64,000 nucleotides of DNA. Origin: Thetidibacter halocola (GTDB lineage Bacteria > Pseudomonadota > Alphaproteobacteria > Rhodobacterales > Rhodobacteraceae). Below the pieces are notes generated by a model, which had not been told where the DNA came from, ran no database searches, and was given only the letters and a program-made list of their open reading frames with translations. This document shows positions 33,115 to 41,795 of the stretch, piece after piece; within the stretch, counting starts at the first letter, position 1, and every line of letters starts with the position of its first letter. The stretch is from assembly GCF_018224955.1 (NCBI RefSeq), contig NZ_JAGTUU010000005.1, positions 186,001-250,000 on the forward strand, given 5' to 3'. The position numbers were made by a program, and so were the translations under genes.

Positions 33115-33687
33115 ATGCAGGTGCTTCTGCTCGACAGGAATGGCGATCGTCTGGATCGTGGCATGATCGGTTTCATGGAGGCGGGGGTGCTGACCACCGG
33201 CACCGGCTCGGTGTCCGTGGCAGAGGCCTGCTTGCGGCGGACCTGCGTCGATCTCTTGGTCATCACCGCCGACAGCGCCGGGGCGCAGACCCGCGCGCTG
33301 ATCCACCTGGCCGAACAGCGCAACCCGGACGTGGCGACGATCCTGATGGCCGCCGACGTGGCCCGCGCGACCGACATCGCGGCGCAAAGCCTGCCTTCGG
33401 TGCATTGCATCCTGTCCGCCGATTCGTCGGCCCAGCAGGTCCTGCGGTTCGGCCTTGCCTCGCTGCGCGGCGGCCGGATCGTGGCCGACCGCGTGCCGCA
33501 GCCCGAGCCCGAGCCCGAGCTTTGGGAAGAGGCCATGATGCCGGTGGAACCGGCGCCCGTGGCGCCCCCGGTGGAAGCCGAATCCGTCACCCCCGCCATG
33601 GCCGAACACCCAGCAGAGCCCGCCACGCCGGTCTTTGCCACCGCCCGTCGGCGGGGCCGTCTGCCGCCCACCGCCTTCGCTGCCTGA
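33115..33687 (+). CDS. hypothetical protein with receiver-like N-terminal domain
   Basis: A 190-residue protein. The first 125 residues alternate strands and helices in a way that resembles a response-regulator receiver (MQVLLLDRNGDRLDRGMI, VDLLVITADSAGAQTRALIH, VATILMAADVARA, then SVHCILS). The usual phospho-acceptor aspartate is not obvious, so it is probably a pseudo-receiver. The C-terminal 60 residues are Pro/Glu/Ala-rich and end in a basic RRRGRLPP. I do not recognise a named family. A GGAGGTGA Shine-Dalgarno lies just before the ATG at 33115. It precedes the uvrD-type helicase by 66 nt. Confidence 0.65.
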   Translation: MQVLLLDRNGDRLDRGMIGFMEAGVLTTGTGSVSVAEACLRRTCVDLLVITADSAGAQTRALIHLAEQRNPDVATILMAADVARATDIAAQSLPSVHCILSADSSAQQVLRFGLASLRGGRIVADRVPQPEPEPELWEEAMMPVEPAPVAPPVEAESVTPAMAEHPAEPATPVFATARRRGRLPPTAFAA

Positions 33688-33753
33688 CAAAAGGGCAGAA
33701 CAGAGCGCGAACAACCCCTTTCCGAAACCGGCCTCAACCGCTAGATTGGCGGC

Positions 33754-36165
33754 ATGAGCAGTTTCGACGACATGGACGCCTTCGAGGGCGCGGGGCTGGC
33801 GGCGCGCGCGATGGCCGCGCGGCCCACACCCTACATGGATGGCCTCAACCCCGCGCAGCGCGAGGCGGTGGAGCGGCTGGACGGCCCCGTTCTGATGCTG
33901 GCCGGGGCCGGCACCGGCAAGACCAAGGCGCTGACCACGCGCATCGCCCACCTGCTGAATACCGGCCGCGCCCGCCCGAACGAGATCCTCGCCGTCACCT
34001 TCACCAACAAGGCCGCGCGCGAGATGAAGCTGCGCGTGTCCTCATTGATGGGTCACGCGGTCGAGGGGATGCCCTGGCTCGGCACCTTCCACTCGATCTG
34101 CGTGAAACTGCTGCGCCGGCATGCCGAACTCGCCGGGCTTAAATCGAACTTCACGATCCTCGACACCGACGACCAGCTGCGCCTGCTGAAACAACTGATC
34201 CAGGCGGCGAATATCGACGACAAGCGCTGGCCCGCGCGGATGTTGGCCGGGATCATCGACGACTGGAAGAACCGCGCGCTGACACCCGACCAGGTTCCTG
34301 CCGCCGATGCCGGCCACTACAACCACCAGGGCCCGCGGCTCTACGCCGAATACCAGGCCCGGCTGAAAGAGCTGAACGCGGTCGATTTCGGCGACCTGCT
34401 GCTGCACGTGGTGACGATCTTCCGCACCCATGACGATGTTTTGGCGCAGTATCAGCGCTGGTTCCGCTACATCCTGGTGGACGAGTACCAGGACACGAAC
34501 GTGGCGCAGTACCTCTGGCTGCGCCTGCTGGCCTCTGGGCATCGCAACATCTGCTGCGTCGGCGACGACGACCAGTCGATTTATGGCTGGCGCGGTGCCG
34601 AGGTGGGCAACATCCTGCGCTTCGAAAAGGATTTTCCTGGCGCGCACGTGGTGCGTCTGGAACAGAACTACCGCTCGACCCCGCATATCCTCGCCGCCGC
34701 CTCGGGCGTGATCCGGGGCAACGCGAACCGTCTGGGCAAGGAACTCTGGACCGAGGCGCAGGAGGGTGAAAAGGTTCGCCTGATCGGCCACTGGGACGGC
34801 GAGGAAGAGGCGCGCTGGGTCGGCGAGGAAATCGAGGCGATGCAGCGCAGCACGCGCGGCATGCGCCCCTTCGGCCTCGACCAGATGGCGATCCTTGTCC
34901 GCGCCAGCCACCAGATGCGCGCCTTCGAAGACCGCTTTCTGACCATCGGCCTGCCTTACCGCGTGATCGGTGGCCCGCGCTTCTACGAGCGGCTCGAGAT
35001 TCGCGATGCGATGGCCTATTTCCGGCTGGTCGTTTCGCCGACGGATGATCTGGCTTTCGAGCGGATCGTGAACACGCCCAAGCGCGGCTTGGGCGACAAG
35101 GCGCAGCAGACGATCCAGAAATTGGCTCGTCAGCACGGGATTTCGCTGCTCGACGCCGCCGCGCTGGCCGTCGAACAGGGAGAGATCCGCGGCAAGGGCG
35201 CCGCGGCGCTGGGGCAGTTGGTTGTCGACCTCGCACGCTGGGGCCGCATGGCCCGCGCCACCGTGCCGGTCGAGACCGACTCGCTGCTCGACGACGAAAC
35301 GCAGCCGCTGCGCGGCCGGCCCGAGATCAGCCATGTCGAACTGGCCCAGATCGTGCTGGATGAATCCGGCTACACGGCGATGTGGCAGAACGACAAGACC
35401 CCCGAGGCGCCAGGGCGCCTCGAGAACCTCAAGGAACTGGTCAAGGCGCTGGAGAATTTCGACAACCTTCAGGGCTTTCTCGAACATGTCAGCCTCGTGA
35501 TGGACAACGAGTCCGACGATGGCGGCGCCAAGGTCAGCATCATGACGCTGCACGCGGCCAAGGGGCTGGAGTTTCCCGCCGTCTTCCTGCCTGGCTGGGA
35601 GGATGGCCTGTTCCCCTCGCAGCGCAGCATGGACGAAAGCGGCGTGCAGGGGCTCGAGGAGGAACGCCGCCTCGCCTATGTCGGCATCACCCGCGCCGAA
35701 GAGGTCTGCACGATCAGCTTTGCCGGCAACCGCCGGGTCTTTGGCCAGTGGCAAAGCCAGATGCCCTCGCGCTTTATCGACGAGTTGCCCGAGAGCCATG
35801 TCGATGTCCTGACTCCTCCGGGGCTTTACGGGGGTGGCTTTGGCGCGGCCGCGCCCGCCGGCGTCTCTTCCAGCCTGGAAACCCGCGCGGCCGAGGCGAA
35901 TGTCTACAACTCGCCCGGCTGGCGTCGCCTCCAGGCCCGCGCGGCCGAGCGCCCGGTCAGCCAGCCGCGCGAAAGCAAGGCGCAGGTGATCGACCTGTCG
36001 GCGGTCAGTGCCTACACGCTGGGCGAGCGCGTCTTTCACCAGAAATTCGGCTATGGCACCGTCGAGGCGATCGAGGGAGACAAGCTGGAAATCGCCTTCG
36101 AGAAGGCGGGGACAAAGAAGGTCGTGGCGCGCTTCATCTGCGCGGCGGATGACGTGCCTTTCTGA
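33754..36165 (+). CDS. uvrD: UvrD/PcrA-type DNA helicase
   Basis: An 803-residue superfamily 1 3'-5' helicase. The conserved motifs appear in order: NPAQREAVERL (Q motif), LAGAGTGKTKALTTRI (Walker A), AVTFTNKAAREMKLR (Ia), ILVDEYQDTN (II), GDDDQSIYGWRGA (III), LEQNYRS (IV), TLHAAKGLEFPAVF (V) and LAYVGITRAEE (VI). The C-terminal region after a flexible linker ends in a Tudor-like domain (LGERVFHQKFGYGTVEAIEG) as in PcrA/UvrD. Expected roles are nucleotide excision repair, mismatch repair and clearing stalled polymerases. The gene is complete, convergent with the Lrp gene and follows the pseudo-receiver gene. Confidence 0.96.
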   Translation: MSSFDDMDAFEGAGLAARAMAARPTPYMDGLNPAQREAVERLDGPVLMLAGAGTGKTKALTTRIAHLLNTGRARPNEILAVTFTNKAAREMKLRVSSLMGHAVEGMPWLGTFHSICVKLLRRHAELAGLKSNFTILDTDDQLRLLKQLIQAANIDDKRWPARMLAGIIDDWKNRALTPDQVPAADAGHYNHQGPRLYAEYQARLKELNAVDFGDLLLHVVTIFRTHDDVLAQYQRWFRYILVDEYQDTNVAQYLWLRLLASGHRNICCVGDDDQSIYGWRGAEVGNILRFEKDFPGAHVVRLEQNYRSTPHILAAASGVIRGNANRLGKELWTEAQEGEKVRLIGHWDGEEEARWVGEEIEAMQRSTRGMRPFGLDQMAILVRASHQMRAFEDRFLTIGLPYRVIGGPRFYERLEIRDAMAYFRLVVSPTDDLAFERIVNTPKRGLGDKAQQTIQKLARQHGISLLDAAALAVEQGEIRGKGAAALGQLVVDLARWGRMARATVPVETDSLLDDETQPLRGRPEISHVELAQIVLDESGYTAMWQNDKTPEAPGRLENLKELVKALENFDNLQGFLEHVSLVMDNESDDGGAKVSIMTLHAAKGLEFPAVFLPGWEDGLFPSQRSMDESGVQGLEEERRLAYVGITRAEEVCTISFAGNRRVFGQWQSQMPSRFIDELPESHVDVLTPPGLYGGGFGAAAPAGVSSSLETRAAEANVYNSPGWRRLQARAAERPVSQPRESKAQVIDLSAVSAYTLGERVFHQKFGYGTVEAIEGDKLEIAFEKAGTKKVVARFICAADDVPF

Positions 36166-36175
36166 CGTCGGGCGT

Positions 36176-36637
36176 CTACCCGATGGGAAGCGGTGCGTCG
36201 GCCTTGGGCTGGTCCATGACGATCTGCGAATGGACCCGCGCGACGACCGGATGTGCCAGCAGCACCTCGTGGATCAGGCGGTTCAGCGCGGGCAGGTCCG
36301 GGCACCAGACGCGCAACAGGTAATCGGCCTCGCCGGTCATGGTCCAGGCCGAGGTGATCTCGGGCCGGGTGCGCAGCAGGCGGGCAAAGGCCGTGCCCTG
36401 TTCGACGCCGTGGCTGGCCAGTTGCACCTGAACGAAGGCCTGCACATGCAGGCCGAGCCGGGCGGGATCGATGCGGGCGCGATAACCTTCGATCACGCCG
36501 CTTTCCTCCAGCCGCTGCCGCCTGCGTCCCGCCTGGCTGGGCGACAGGTGCAGCACCTCGGCAAGGTCCTGAGCTGTGGCTGTGCCGTGCTTTTGCAGGT
36601 GGGACAGCAGGGCGATATCCGTTGGATCTAGGCTCAT
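36176..36637 (-). CDS. Lrp/AsnC family transcriptional regulator
   Basis: A 153-residue regulator with an N-terminal winged HTH (LDPTDIALLSHLQKHGTATA, then DLAEVLHLSPSQAGRRRQRLEE) and a C-terminal RAM ligand-binding domain from about residue 65. The RAM domain includes the turn TGEADYLLRVW. The ATG at 36637 was chosen because it gives the normal family length; upstream codons in frame fall in the operator-like repeats. It is divergent from the hpd gene with about 137 nt between starts, so it very likely controls hpd, probably in response to phenylalanine, tyrosine or a derived keto acid. That ligand is inferred. Confidence 0.93.
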   Translation of the reverse strand: MSLDPTDIALLSHLQKHGTATAQDLAEVLHLSPSQAGRRRQRLEESGVIEGYRARIDPARLGLHVQAFVQVQLASHGVEQGTAFARLLRTRPEITSAWTMTGEADYLLRVWCPDLPALNRLIHEVLLAHPVVARVHSQIVMDQPKADAPLPIG

Positions 36638-36652
36638 GCGGATTTCCGGCAT

Positions 36653-36691
36653 TGTGCGCAAATTATGTGCGTATTTTGTGTGCAAATCGGG
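36653..36691. promoter_or_regulatory. three phased TGTGC repeats in the lrp-hpd divergent region
   Basis: TGTGC occurs at 36653-36657, 36666-36670 and 36679-36683, each exactly 13 nt apart and each followed by a short A/T-rich run (gcAAATTA, gtATTTTG, AAATC). Dyad symmetry is also present around TGCGCA and TTTG/CAAA. The array lies 16 nt upstream of the regulator ATG. It is a good candidate for the Lrp-type protein's own operator. A -10-like TATGAT (36735-36740) and a 12-bp palindrome GATGCATGCATC (36738-36749) lie nearer hpd. Confidence 0.5.
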
Positions 36692-36774
36692 CGAAAGTCC
36701 AGATGAATGCGCGAAAGCCGCGTCCGGGAACCGCTATGATGCATGCATCTTTTCCGCGTGACAGGAGATCGACC

Positions 36775-37872
36775 ATGGGCCCGTTCCCGCATGACGCCCC
36801 GCAAGCCCGCATCACTGCCGAGAATCCCGCCGGCACGGACGGGTTCGAGTTCGTCGAATTCGCCCATCCCGAGCCGCAGCAGCTGCGCGACCTGTTCACC
36901 ATGATGGGCTACACCCACGTGGCGAACCACCGGACGAAGCAGGTCGAACTCTGGCAGCAGGGCGACATCACCTACGTGCTGAACGCCGAACCCGGCAGCT
37001 TTGCCTCTCGCTTCGTTGAGGAGCATGGCCCCTGCGCGCCGTCGATGGCTTGGCGGGTGGTCGACGCGCAGCACGCGTTCGAGCGCGCCGTGGCGCGCGG
37101 CGCCGAGCCCTACGAGGGAGCGAACAAGACCGTGGACTGGCCCGCGATCAAGGGGATCGGTGGCAGCCTGATCTATTTCACCGACCGCTACTACGACACC
37201 TCGCCCTATAACGAGGAATTCACCTGGATCGAACAGTCGAAGCCGCGCGGCGTCGGGTTCCACTATCTCGATCACCTGACGCACAACGTGTTCAAGGGCA
37301 ACATGGACACGTGGTTCCGGTTCTACGGCGACCTGTTCAACTTCCGCGAGATCCGCTTTTTCGACATCGAGGGCAAGTTCACCGGGCTTTTCAGCCGCGC
37401 GCTGACCTCGCCCTGCGGCCGCATCCGCATCCCGATCAACGAGGACCGGGGCGAGACAGGCCAGATCGTCGCCTACCTGAAGAAATACAAGGGCGAGGGC
37501 ATCCAGCACATCGCCGTGGGCGCGCGCGACATCTACGACGCGACCGACGCGATCGCGGCGAACGGGTTGAAATTCATGCCCGGCCCGCCGGATTCCTATT
37601 ACGATCTCAGCTTTGACCGGGTCACTGGCCACCAGGAACCCGTCGACCGCATGAAGAAGCACGGCATCCTGATCGACGGCGAGGGCGTGGTCGATGGCGG
37701 CGAGACGAAGATCCTGCTTCAGATCTTCTCGAAGACCGTGATCGGGCCGATCTTCTTCGAGTTTATCCAGCGCAAGGGCGATGACGGCTTTGGCGAGGGC
37801 AACTTCAAGGCGCTGTTCGAAAGCATCGAGCGCGAGCAGATCGAAAGCGGTGAACTGAAAGTCGCCGAATAG
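36775..37872 (+). CDS. hpd: 4-hydroxyphenylpyruvate dioxygenase
   Basis: A 365-residue two-domain vicinal-oxygen-chelate enzyme that converts 4-hydroxyphenylpyruvate to homogentisate in tyrosine breakdown. The iron ligands align as H167 (LDHLTHNV), H245 (GIQHIAVG) and E329 (IFFEFIQRKG). The C-terminal GFGEGNFKALFESIE, the substrate-gating helix region, is intact. An AGGAG precedes the ATG at 36775. The next steps of the pathway (homogentisate dioxygenase and maleylacetoacetate isomerase) are not in the window. The divergent AsnC/Lrp regulator is the usual partner in this group. Confidence 0.97.
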   Translation: MGPFPHDAPQARITAENPAGTDGFEFVEFAHPEPQQLRDLFTMMGYTHVANHRTKQVELWQQGDITYVLNAEPGSFASRFVEEHGPCAPSMAWRVVDAQHAFERAVARGAEPYEGANKTVDWPAIKGIGGSLIYFTDRYYDTSPYNEEFTWIEQSKPRGVGFHYLDHLTHNVFKGNMDTWFRFYGDLFNFREIRFFDIEGKFTGLFSRALTSPCGRIRIPINEDRGETGQIVAYLKKYKGEGIQHIAVGARDIYDATDAIAANGLKFMPGPPDSYYDLSFDRVTGHQEPVDRMKKHGILIDGEGVVDGGETKILLQIFSKTVIGPIFFEFIQRKGDDGFGEGNFKALFESIEREQIESGELKVAE

Positions 37873-37908
37873 CGGGGCAACCCGCAGGCGCGGTTCGACC
37901 CCGCCCAG

Positions 37909-40773
37909 TCAGCCGCGCGGCATGTCCAGCGTCACGGCGCGGCTGCCCTTCTGGTAGACAAGGTTCGATTCGCCGATGGCGGTGACGCGGCCACCGTCCA
38001 GGCGGTCGCCCGGCTTGACCTTCTCGTATTTGCCATTCGGCAGTCGCACCAGGGCGCGGCGGTTCGACGGCGCGCCATAGATCCCGATCAACGACACGCG
38101 CGACAGGTTGATCGCGTTGCGCACCGTCGCGGCCTTTGCCACGCTGGCACTTGAGGGGATCGAGGGCTGGACGGTGCGCGGCGCCACGGCGGCGGTTCGC
38201 ACCTCTTCCTCCTCGACCTCATCGGGTTCGATCGTGGGGGCGGGGCGCGCGGCCTCGACCCGGCTGACGATCGTGGCCATGTCTCGCGGCCGCGACACCG
38301 GCACCAGCGATTGCACCACCGCCTGCGCGGTGGCGGGCGCGGCAGGTTCCGCCGCTGCGGCCTGTTCCTGGGCCGTCTCCGGGCGCAGCACGGGGCGCAA
38401 CCGGGCCAGTTCCGCCTTCGAAACACCCTGGAGCGTCGCGCGTTCACGCTGCTCGATGATGTCGTCGGGGCGTGCCTCGGGCCGGATACCGGTAAAGGGC
38501 GGCTCGACCGGTTCGGCGGCGGGCTCGGCCCCGGCGGGCGCCTCGGGCGAGGCGTCGGTGACGATGCCCGGCGTGGGCAGCGCCGCCTCTCGCAGGGGCG
38601 GCACGACGGGGGGCGGGCCGGTGAAGATGCGCAGACCCTCGGGGCTGAGCGCGCCCTCGGGCGTGGCCCGCACAAGGCCGCGCGCGTCAAAGTCGAAGGT
38701 CATGCCGGCGGGCGGCGGCAGGCCGGGATCGGCCAGCGGTGCCTCTGGTGCAACGCTGCGTTCCTCCGGCAGGGCCACGGCGTCGAACTGGCGCACGGAC
38801 GGATCGATCGACGCGACATAAATCGCGTCGACCGCGTCGGCGGGGGGCGTGTCGGGCGATGCCGGGCTGCGCTGCCAGATCCCGGTTGCCGCATAGGACA
38901 CGGCGGCTTCGTCGTCTGTCAGCGCGCGCGGCACGACCGGCGCCGAAAGGCCGGCATCGGACGCAGGCGCATCCGGCGCCGGTTCCAGCGTGGCGAGCCG
39001 GGGCTCTTCTTCGGTCACGGGATCAGCTGCCGGGGGTGCGGCGGGCTCGGCGACTTGGCTTTCGACCGGAGCGGGCAGAATGGCGGGTTCCTGCGTCGCG
39101 GGCTCGGGCGTCGTTTCGGGCTCGGACAGGGTGGCGACCGCGCGCTCGTCGGGTGTCGAGCGGAACAGCCGCGCCAGTCCGTCGTCCAGGAACACCGCCG
39201 CCCAGGCCGCGACGCCGACCAGCATCAGCAGCAGACCCACCGTCAGCATCAGGCCCAGGAAACGCGGCTTGCCACCGACCTGTTGCCGGTTCCGCGCGCC
39301 GAAGACCGTCATGCGGTCGCGTTCCTCGGCGGAACCGGCGGCGGGCTTCTTCATCGGTTCGGCGGGCTTTGCCGCGGGTTGCGGCGCGGGGGGCGCCGCA
39401 CTGACCGGGCGCAGGCCGCCCGCCTTTGCCAGCTTGCCGTCGCGCGCCGGCTTCGCGGCGGGCTTTGACGTGGCGGGCCTGTCGGCCGGTGCGTCACCCT
39501 CCCGGCGCAGCGCCGGGGCGTCGGGCCCCTGAGGCCGCGTGGCCGGGCGCGCGACAGGGAGCGCGACCGGTGGCACCGTGGGACCGTGTCCGGTGGTCAG
39601 CGGCGGCAGGTCCCGTCCGGGCTCTGCCGCAGGTTTCGCAGGTGTGGGCAGGACCGGGGCCGGCGTGGCCTGCGCGGCGGGGGCGCGCAGGGCGGGTTCG
39701 GAGGGTTTCGCCGGCGGGGCCGCCGGTGTTTCGGTCGGTGCATCCTTGCGCAGCTTGAACCGCATCGCCAGCGAGGCCGCTGCCCCGGACGGGCCGGCGT
39801 CGGCGGTCTCCGGGGCGGGGATGGCCTTGGCTCCGCCGGTCGTGGCAGGGCCGGGCGGCGGCACAGGGGTAAAGCGCGGCCGGACGGGTTCGCCGCTGAC
39901 CGCGGGCGCGCGTTCGGCGGTGATCCGGCGGGCGGGGCTGTCTGCGGGCATGTCGCGCGTGGCGCGCAGGCTGGAAAAGCTGGGCATTGGCGCGGCCGGT
40001 TCCGCGTCCGCCGGCTGCTGCGCATCGGTATTCGTGGCCTTATCGGTCGCGGCGGCGGCCTCCGGCGTCTTGGCTGGCGGGGCGAAGACCGTATCGGCCT
40101 TGTCTACCGCGGGCGCCACCGTGGCGGGTTCCGCTTTGGGGGTAGTATCCGCCTCGACCAGCGCCGCGGCGGGCGACTCCAGCCGGATGTCGACCCGTTC
40201 CCTGGGCGCCGGCGGCTCAACCGGGGTAAATGCCTCGGCATCGGCGTCGACGAGGCGGATGGCCTCGGCCAGTCGCTTGACCTTCCGGCGGGCCTCGGTG
40301 TCGGGCACGCCGAACCAGACCGGACCGGCGAACGTCCCCTGCGGTGCGCGCGCGGCATAGCCCACCGGCGTGAAGCCGTGCTGCCGGGCAAAGCCCTCGG
40401 CCTCGGACAGGGTCTCGCGCGCGACGGCGGCAATCTGAAGGCGCCCGTCCGCCGCGACATGATCGAATGCCAGGTCGGCGATGGCATAGGGCGTCGCCCC
40501 GTCCAGCGCCGCGCGGGTCGCCGACTCGCGCGTGGCGACGTCGCCGCCGGGATCGGCAATGTCGAGGTAGCGGATCTGCTCGTTGGGCAGCAGCAGCAGG
40601 ACCTTGTCGCCGCGCGGGTCCAGTGCGACCGCCCGTTCCCGCAGCCGCGCCATGGCGTGGTCGAGATCGGTCTCGGTCAGCGAGACGTCAGCGATGCGGG
40701 CCCAGCCCGCGGTCACGCGGCGCAGGAGCGAGATGCCCTCGAAGGACAGGGATAGCGCGAAATTCGGAACCAT
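37909..40773 (-). CDS. large Pro/Ala-rich single-pass protein with PilM/GspL-like N-terminus and PilP-like C-terminus
   Basis: A 954-residue protein in three parts. Residues 1-200 look like an actin-fold pilus or secretion scaffold half (VPNFALSLSFEGISLLRR, LLLLPNEQIRYLDI, GATPYAIADLAFDH). Residues about 200-500 and 530-880 are low-complexity Pro/Ala/Glu linkers around one transmembrane helix at about 505-527. The last 65 residues read SLIGIYGAPSNRRALVRLPN, then KYEKVKPGDRL and GGRVTAIGES. That is the pattern of PilP-type domains that link inner-membrane pilus proteins to the secretin. Fusing both ends in one chain is unusual. No other pilus gene is nearby. Automated annotation may call it an initiation-factor-like protein because of composition, which I would not trust. 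Confidence 0.7.
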   Translation of the reverse strand: MVPNFALSLSFEGISLLRRVTAGWARIADVSLTETDLDHAMARLRERAVALDPRGDKVLLLLPNEQIRYLDIADPGGDVATRESATRAALDGATPYAIADLAFDHVAADGRLQIAAVARETLSEAEGFARQHGFTPVGYAARAPQGTFAGPVWFGVPDTEARRKVKRLAEAIRLVDADAEAFTPVEPPAPRERVDIRLESPAAALVEADTTPKAEPATVAPAVDKADTVFAPPAKTPEAAAATDKATNTDAQQPADAEPAAPMPSFSSLRATRDMPADSPARRITAERAPAVSGEPVRPRFTPVPPPGPATTGGAKAIPAPETADAGPSGAAASLAMRFKLRKDAPTETPAAPPAKPSEPALRAPAAQATPAPVLPTPAKPAAEPGRDLPPLTTGHGPTVPPVALPVARPATRPQGPDAPALRREGDAPADRPATSKPAAKPARDGKLAKAGGLRPVSAAPPAPQPAAKPAEPMKKPAAGSAEERDRMTVFGARNRQQVGGKPRFLGLMLTVGLLLMLVGVAAWAAVFLDDGLARLFRSTPDERAVATLSEPETTPEPATQEPAILPAPVESQVAEPAAPPAADPVTEEEPRLATLEPAPDAPASDAGLSAPVVPRALTDDEAAVSYAATGIWQRSPASPDTPPADAVDAIYVASIDPSVRQFDAVALPEERSVAPEAPLADPGLPPPAGMTFDFDARGLVRATPEGALSPEGLRIFTGPPPVVPPLREAALPTPGIVTDASPEAPAGAEPAAEPVEPPFTGIRPEARPDDIIEQRERATLQGVSKAELARLRPVLRPETAQEQAAAAEPAAPATAQAVVQSLVPVSRPRDMATIVSRVEAARPAPTIEPDEVEEEEVRTAAVAPRTVQPSIPSSASVAKAATVRNAINLSRVSLIGIYGAPSNRRALVRLPNGKYEKVKPGDRLDGGRVTAIGESNLVYQKGSRAVTLDMPRG

Positions 40774-40935
40774 GCGCGGTGTCTAGCAGTCCTGCCTGCG
40801 CCGTGGGAGTCACATTCTCTTGCCAGCCAGCTTACAGCAACCTTTTGCCGAGGCAAAGACCTTGCGCCCGCAGAGGCTTGCGCGGTGCAGCGCCAAAGCC
40901 GACATATTGCCGAGGCTTCTGGGAAAGGACATGCC

Positions 40936-41622
40936 ATGCGGATGCTTTCGTTTTGTATCGCTCTCGCGCTTGCAACACCGCTTTACGCCGACGAGGCGGG
41001 ACGGATCACCGTGACCGGCGAGGGTCAGGCCTTTGCCGCGCCGGACATGGCCACGATCACGCTGGGCGTGACGGAGCGGGCGGACAATGCGCGGGACGCG
41101 ATGGACGCGACCTCGGCCGGCGTGGCGGCGATCCTCGGTCGACTGACAGCGATGGGGGTCGAGCCGCGCGACGTGCAGACATCGGACCTGTCGCTGGGGC
41201 CGGTCTGGACGCAGCACAACAGCAGCGGCGAAGCCGTGATCACCGGTTACGAGGCGTCGAACCGGCTGACTGTGCGGGTGCGCAACCTCGACAGTCTGGG
41301 CGGCGTGCTGGACGCGGTGCTGGAGGATGGCGCGAACCGCTTCTCGGGCCTCGGTTTCGGCCTGCAGGACCCCGCCCCGCTGGAAGACGAGGCGCGCCGC
41401 GCCGCAGTCGCCGACGCGCTCGCCCGCGCACGGCTTTATGCCGAGGCGGCGGGTGTCGACCTGGGTCCGATCCTGTCGATCAACGAGAGCGGTGGCGTCC
41501 GGCCGATGCCGATGGATGCGCCGATGTTCGCCGCGAGGGCCGAGGCCGTGCCGGTCGCCGCCGGCGAGACCGGGCTGAGCGCAAGCGTCACCATCGTCTT
41601 CGCGCTGGGAACAGACGAGTAG
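40936..41622 (+). CDS. SIMPL (DUF541) domain periplasmic protein
   Basis: A 228-residue protein with a signal peptide (about 1-18, ending PLYADE) and one SIMPL domain. Its typical first strand is ITVTGEGQAFAAPDMATITLGV, shown here in parts as ITVTGEGQAFAAPD and MATITLGV. GYEASNRLTVRVRNLDSLG and the C-terminal VSASVTIVF-like strand follow. SIMPL proteins such as BP26 form ring-like periplasmic or outer-membrane-associated oligomers; function is poorly known, with oxidative-stress links reported. An AAAGGA site precedes the ATG at 40936. It is divergent from the large pilus-like gene. Confidence 0.9.
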   Translation: MRMLSFCIALALATPLYADEAGRITVTGEGQAFAAPDMATITLGVTERADNARDAMDATSAGVAAILGRLTAMGVEPRDVQTSDLSLGPVWTQHNSSGEAVITGYEASNRLTVRVRNLDSLGGVLDAVLEDGANRFSGLGFGLQDPAPLEDEARRAAVADALARARLYAEAAGVDLGPILSINESGGVRPMPMDAPMFAARAEAVPVAAGETGLSASVTIVFALGTDE

Positions 41623-41762
41623 GGGGGCGACCGCCGGGGTCGGCAGAACATTGCCGATTGCGCACGCAGGAGTTGTGAGAATTGTGTGATTCGCGTAAAG
41701 GTTGATACGCGTCAGGCGCCGAGGCGCCACGTCATCCCCCAACGCTCACGGACGCTGCAGTC

Positions 41763-41786
41763 GGGGCGGGGCCAGAGCCCCGCCCC
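41763..41786. terminator. bidirectional hairpin between the SIMPL gene and metY
   Basis: GGGGCGGGGC (41763-41772) pairs perfectly with GCCCCGCCCC (41777-41786) around CAGA. It lies in the convergent gap, 10 nt from the metY stop. There is no T-run on either side, so its action as an intrinsic terminator is uncertain. It might instead protect 3' ends. Confidence 0.45.
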
Positions 41787-41795
41787 GAACCCGTG

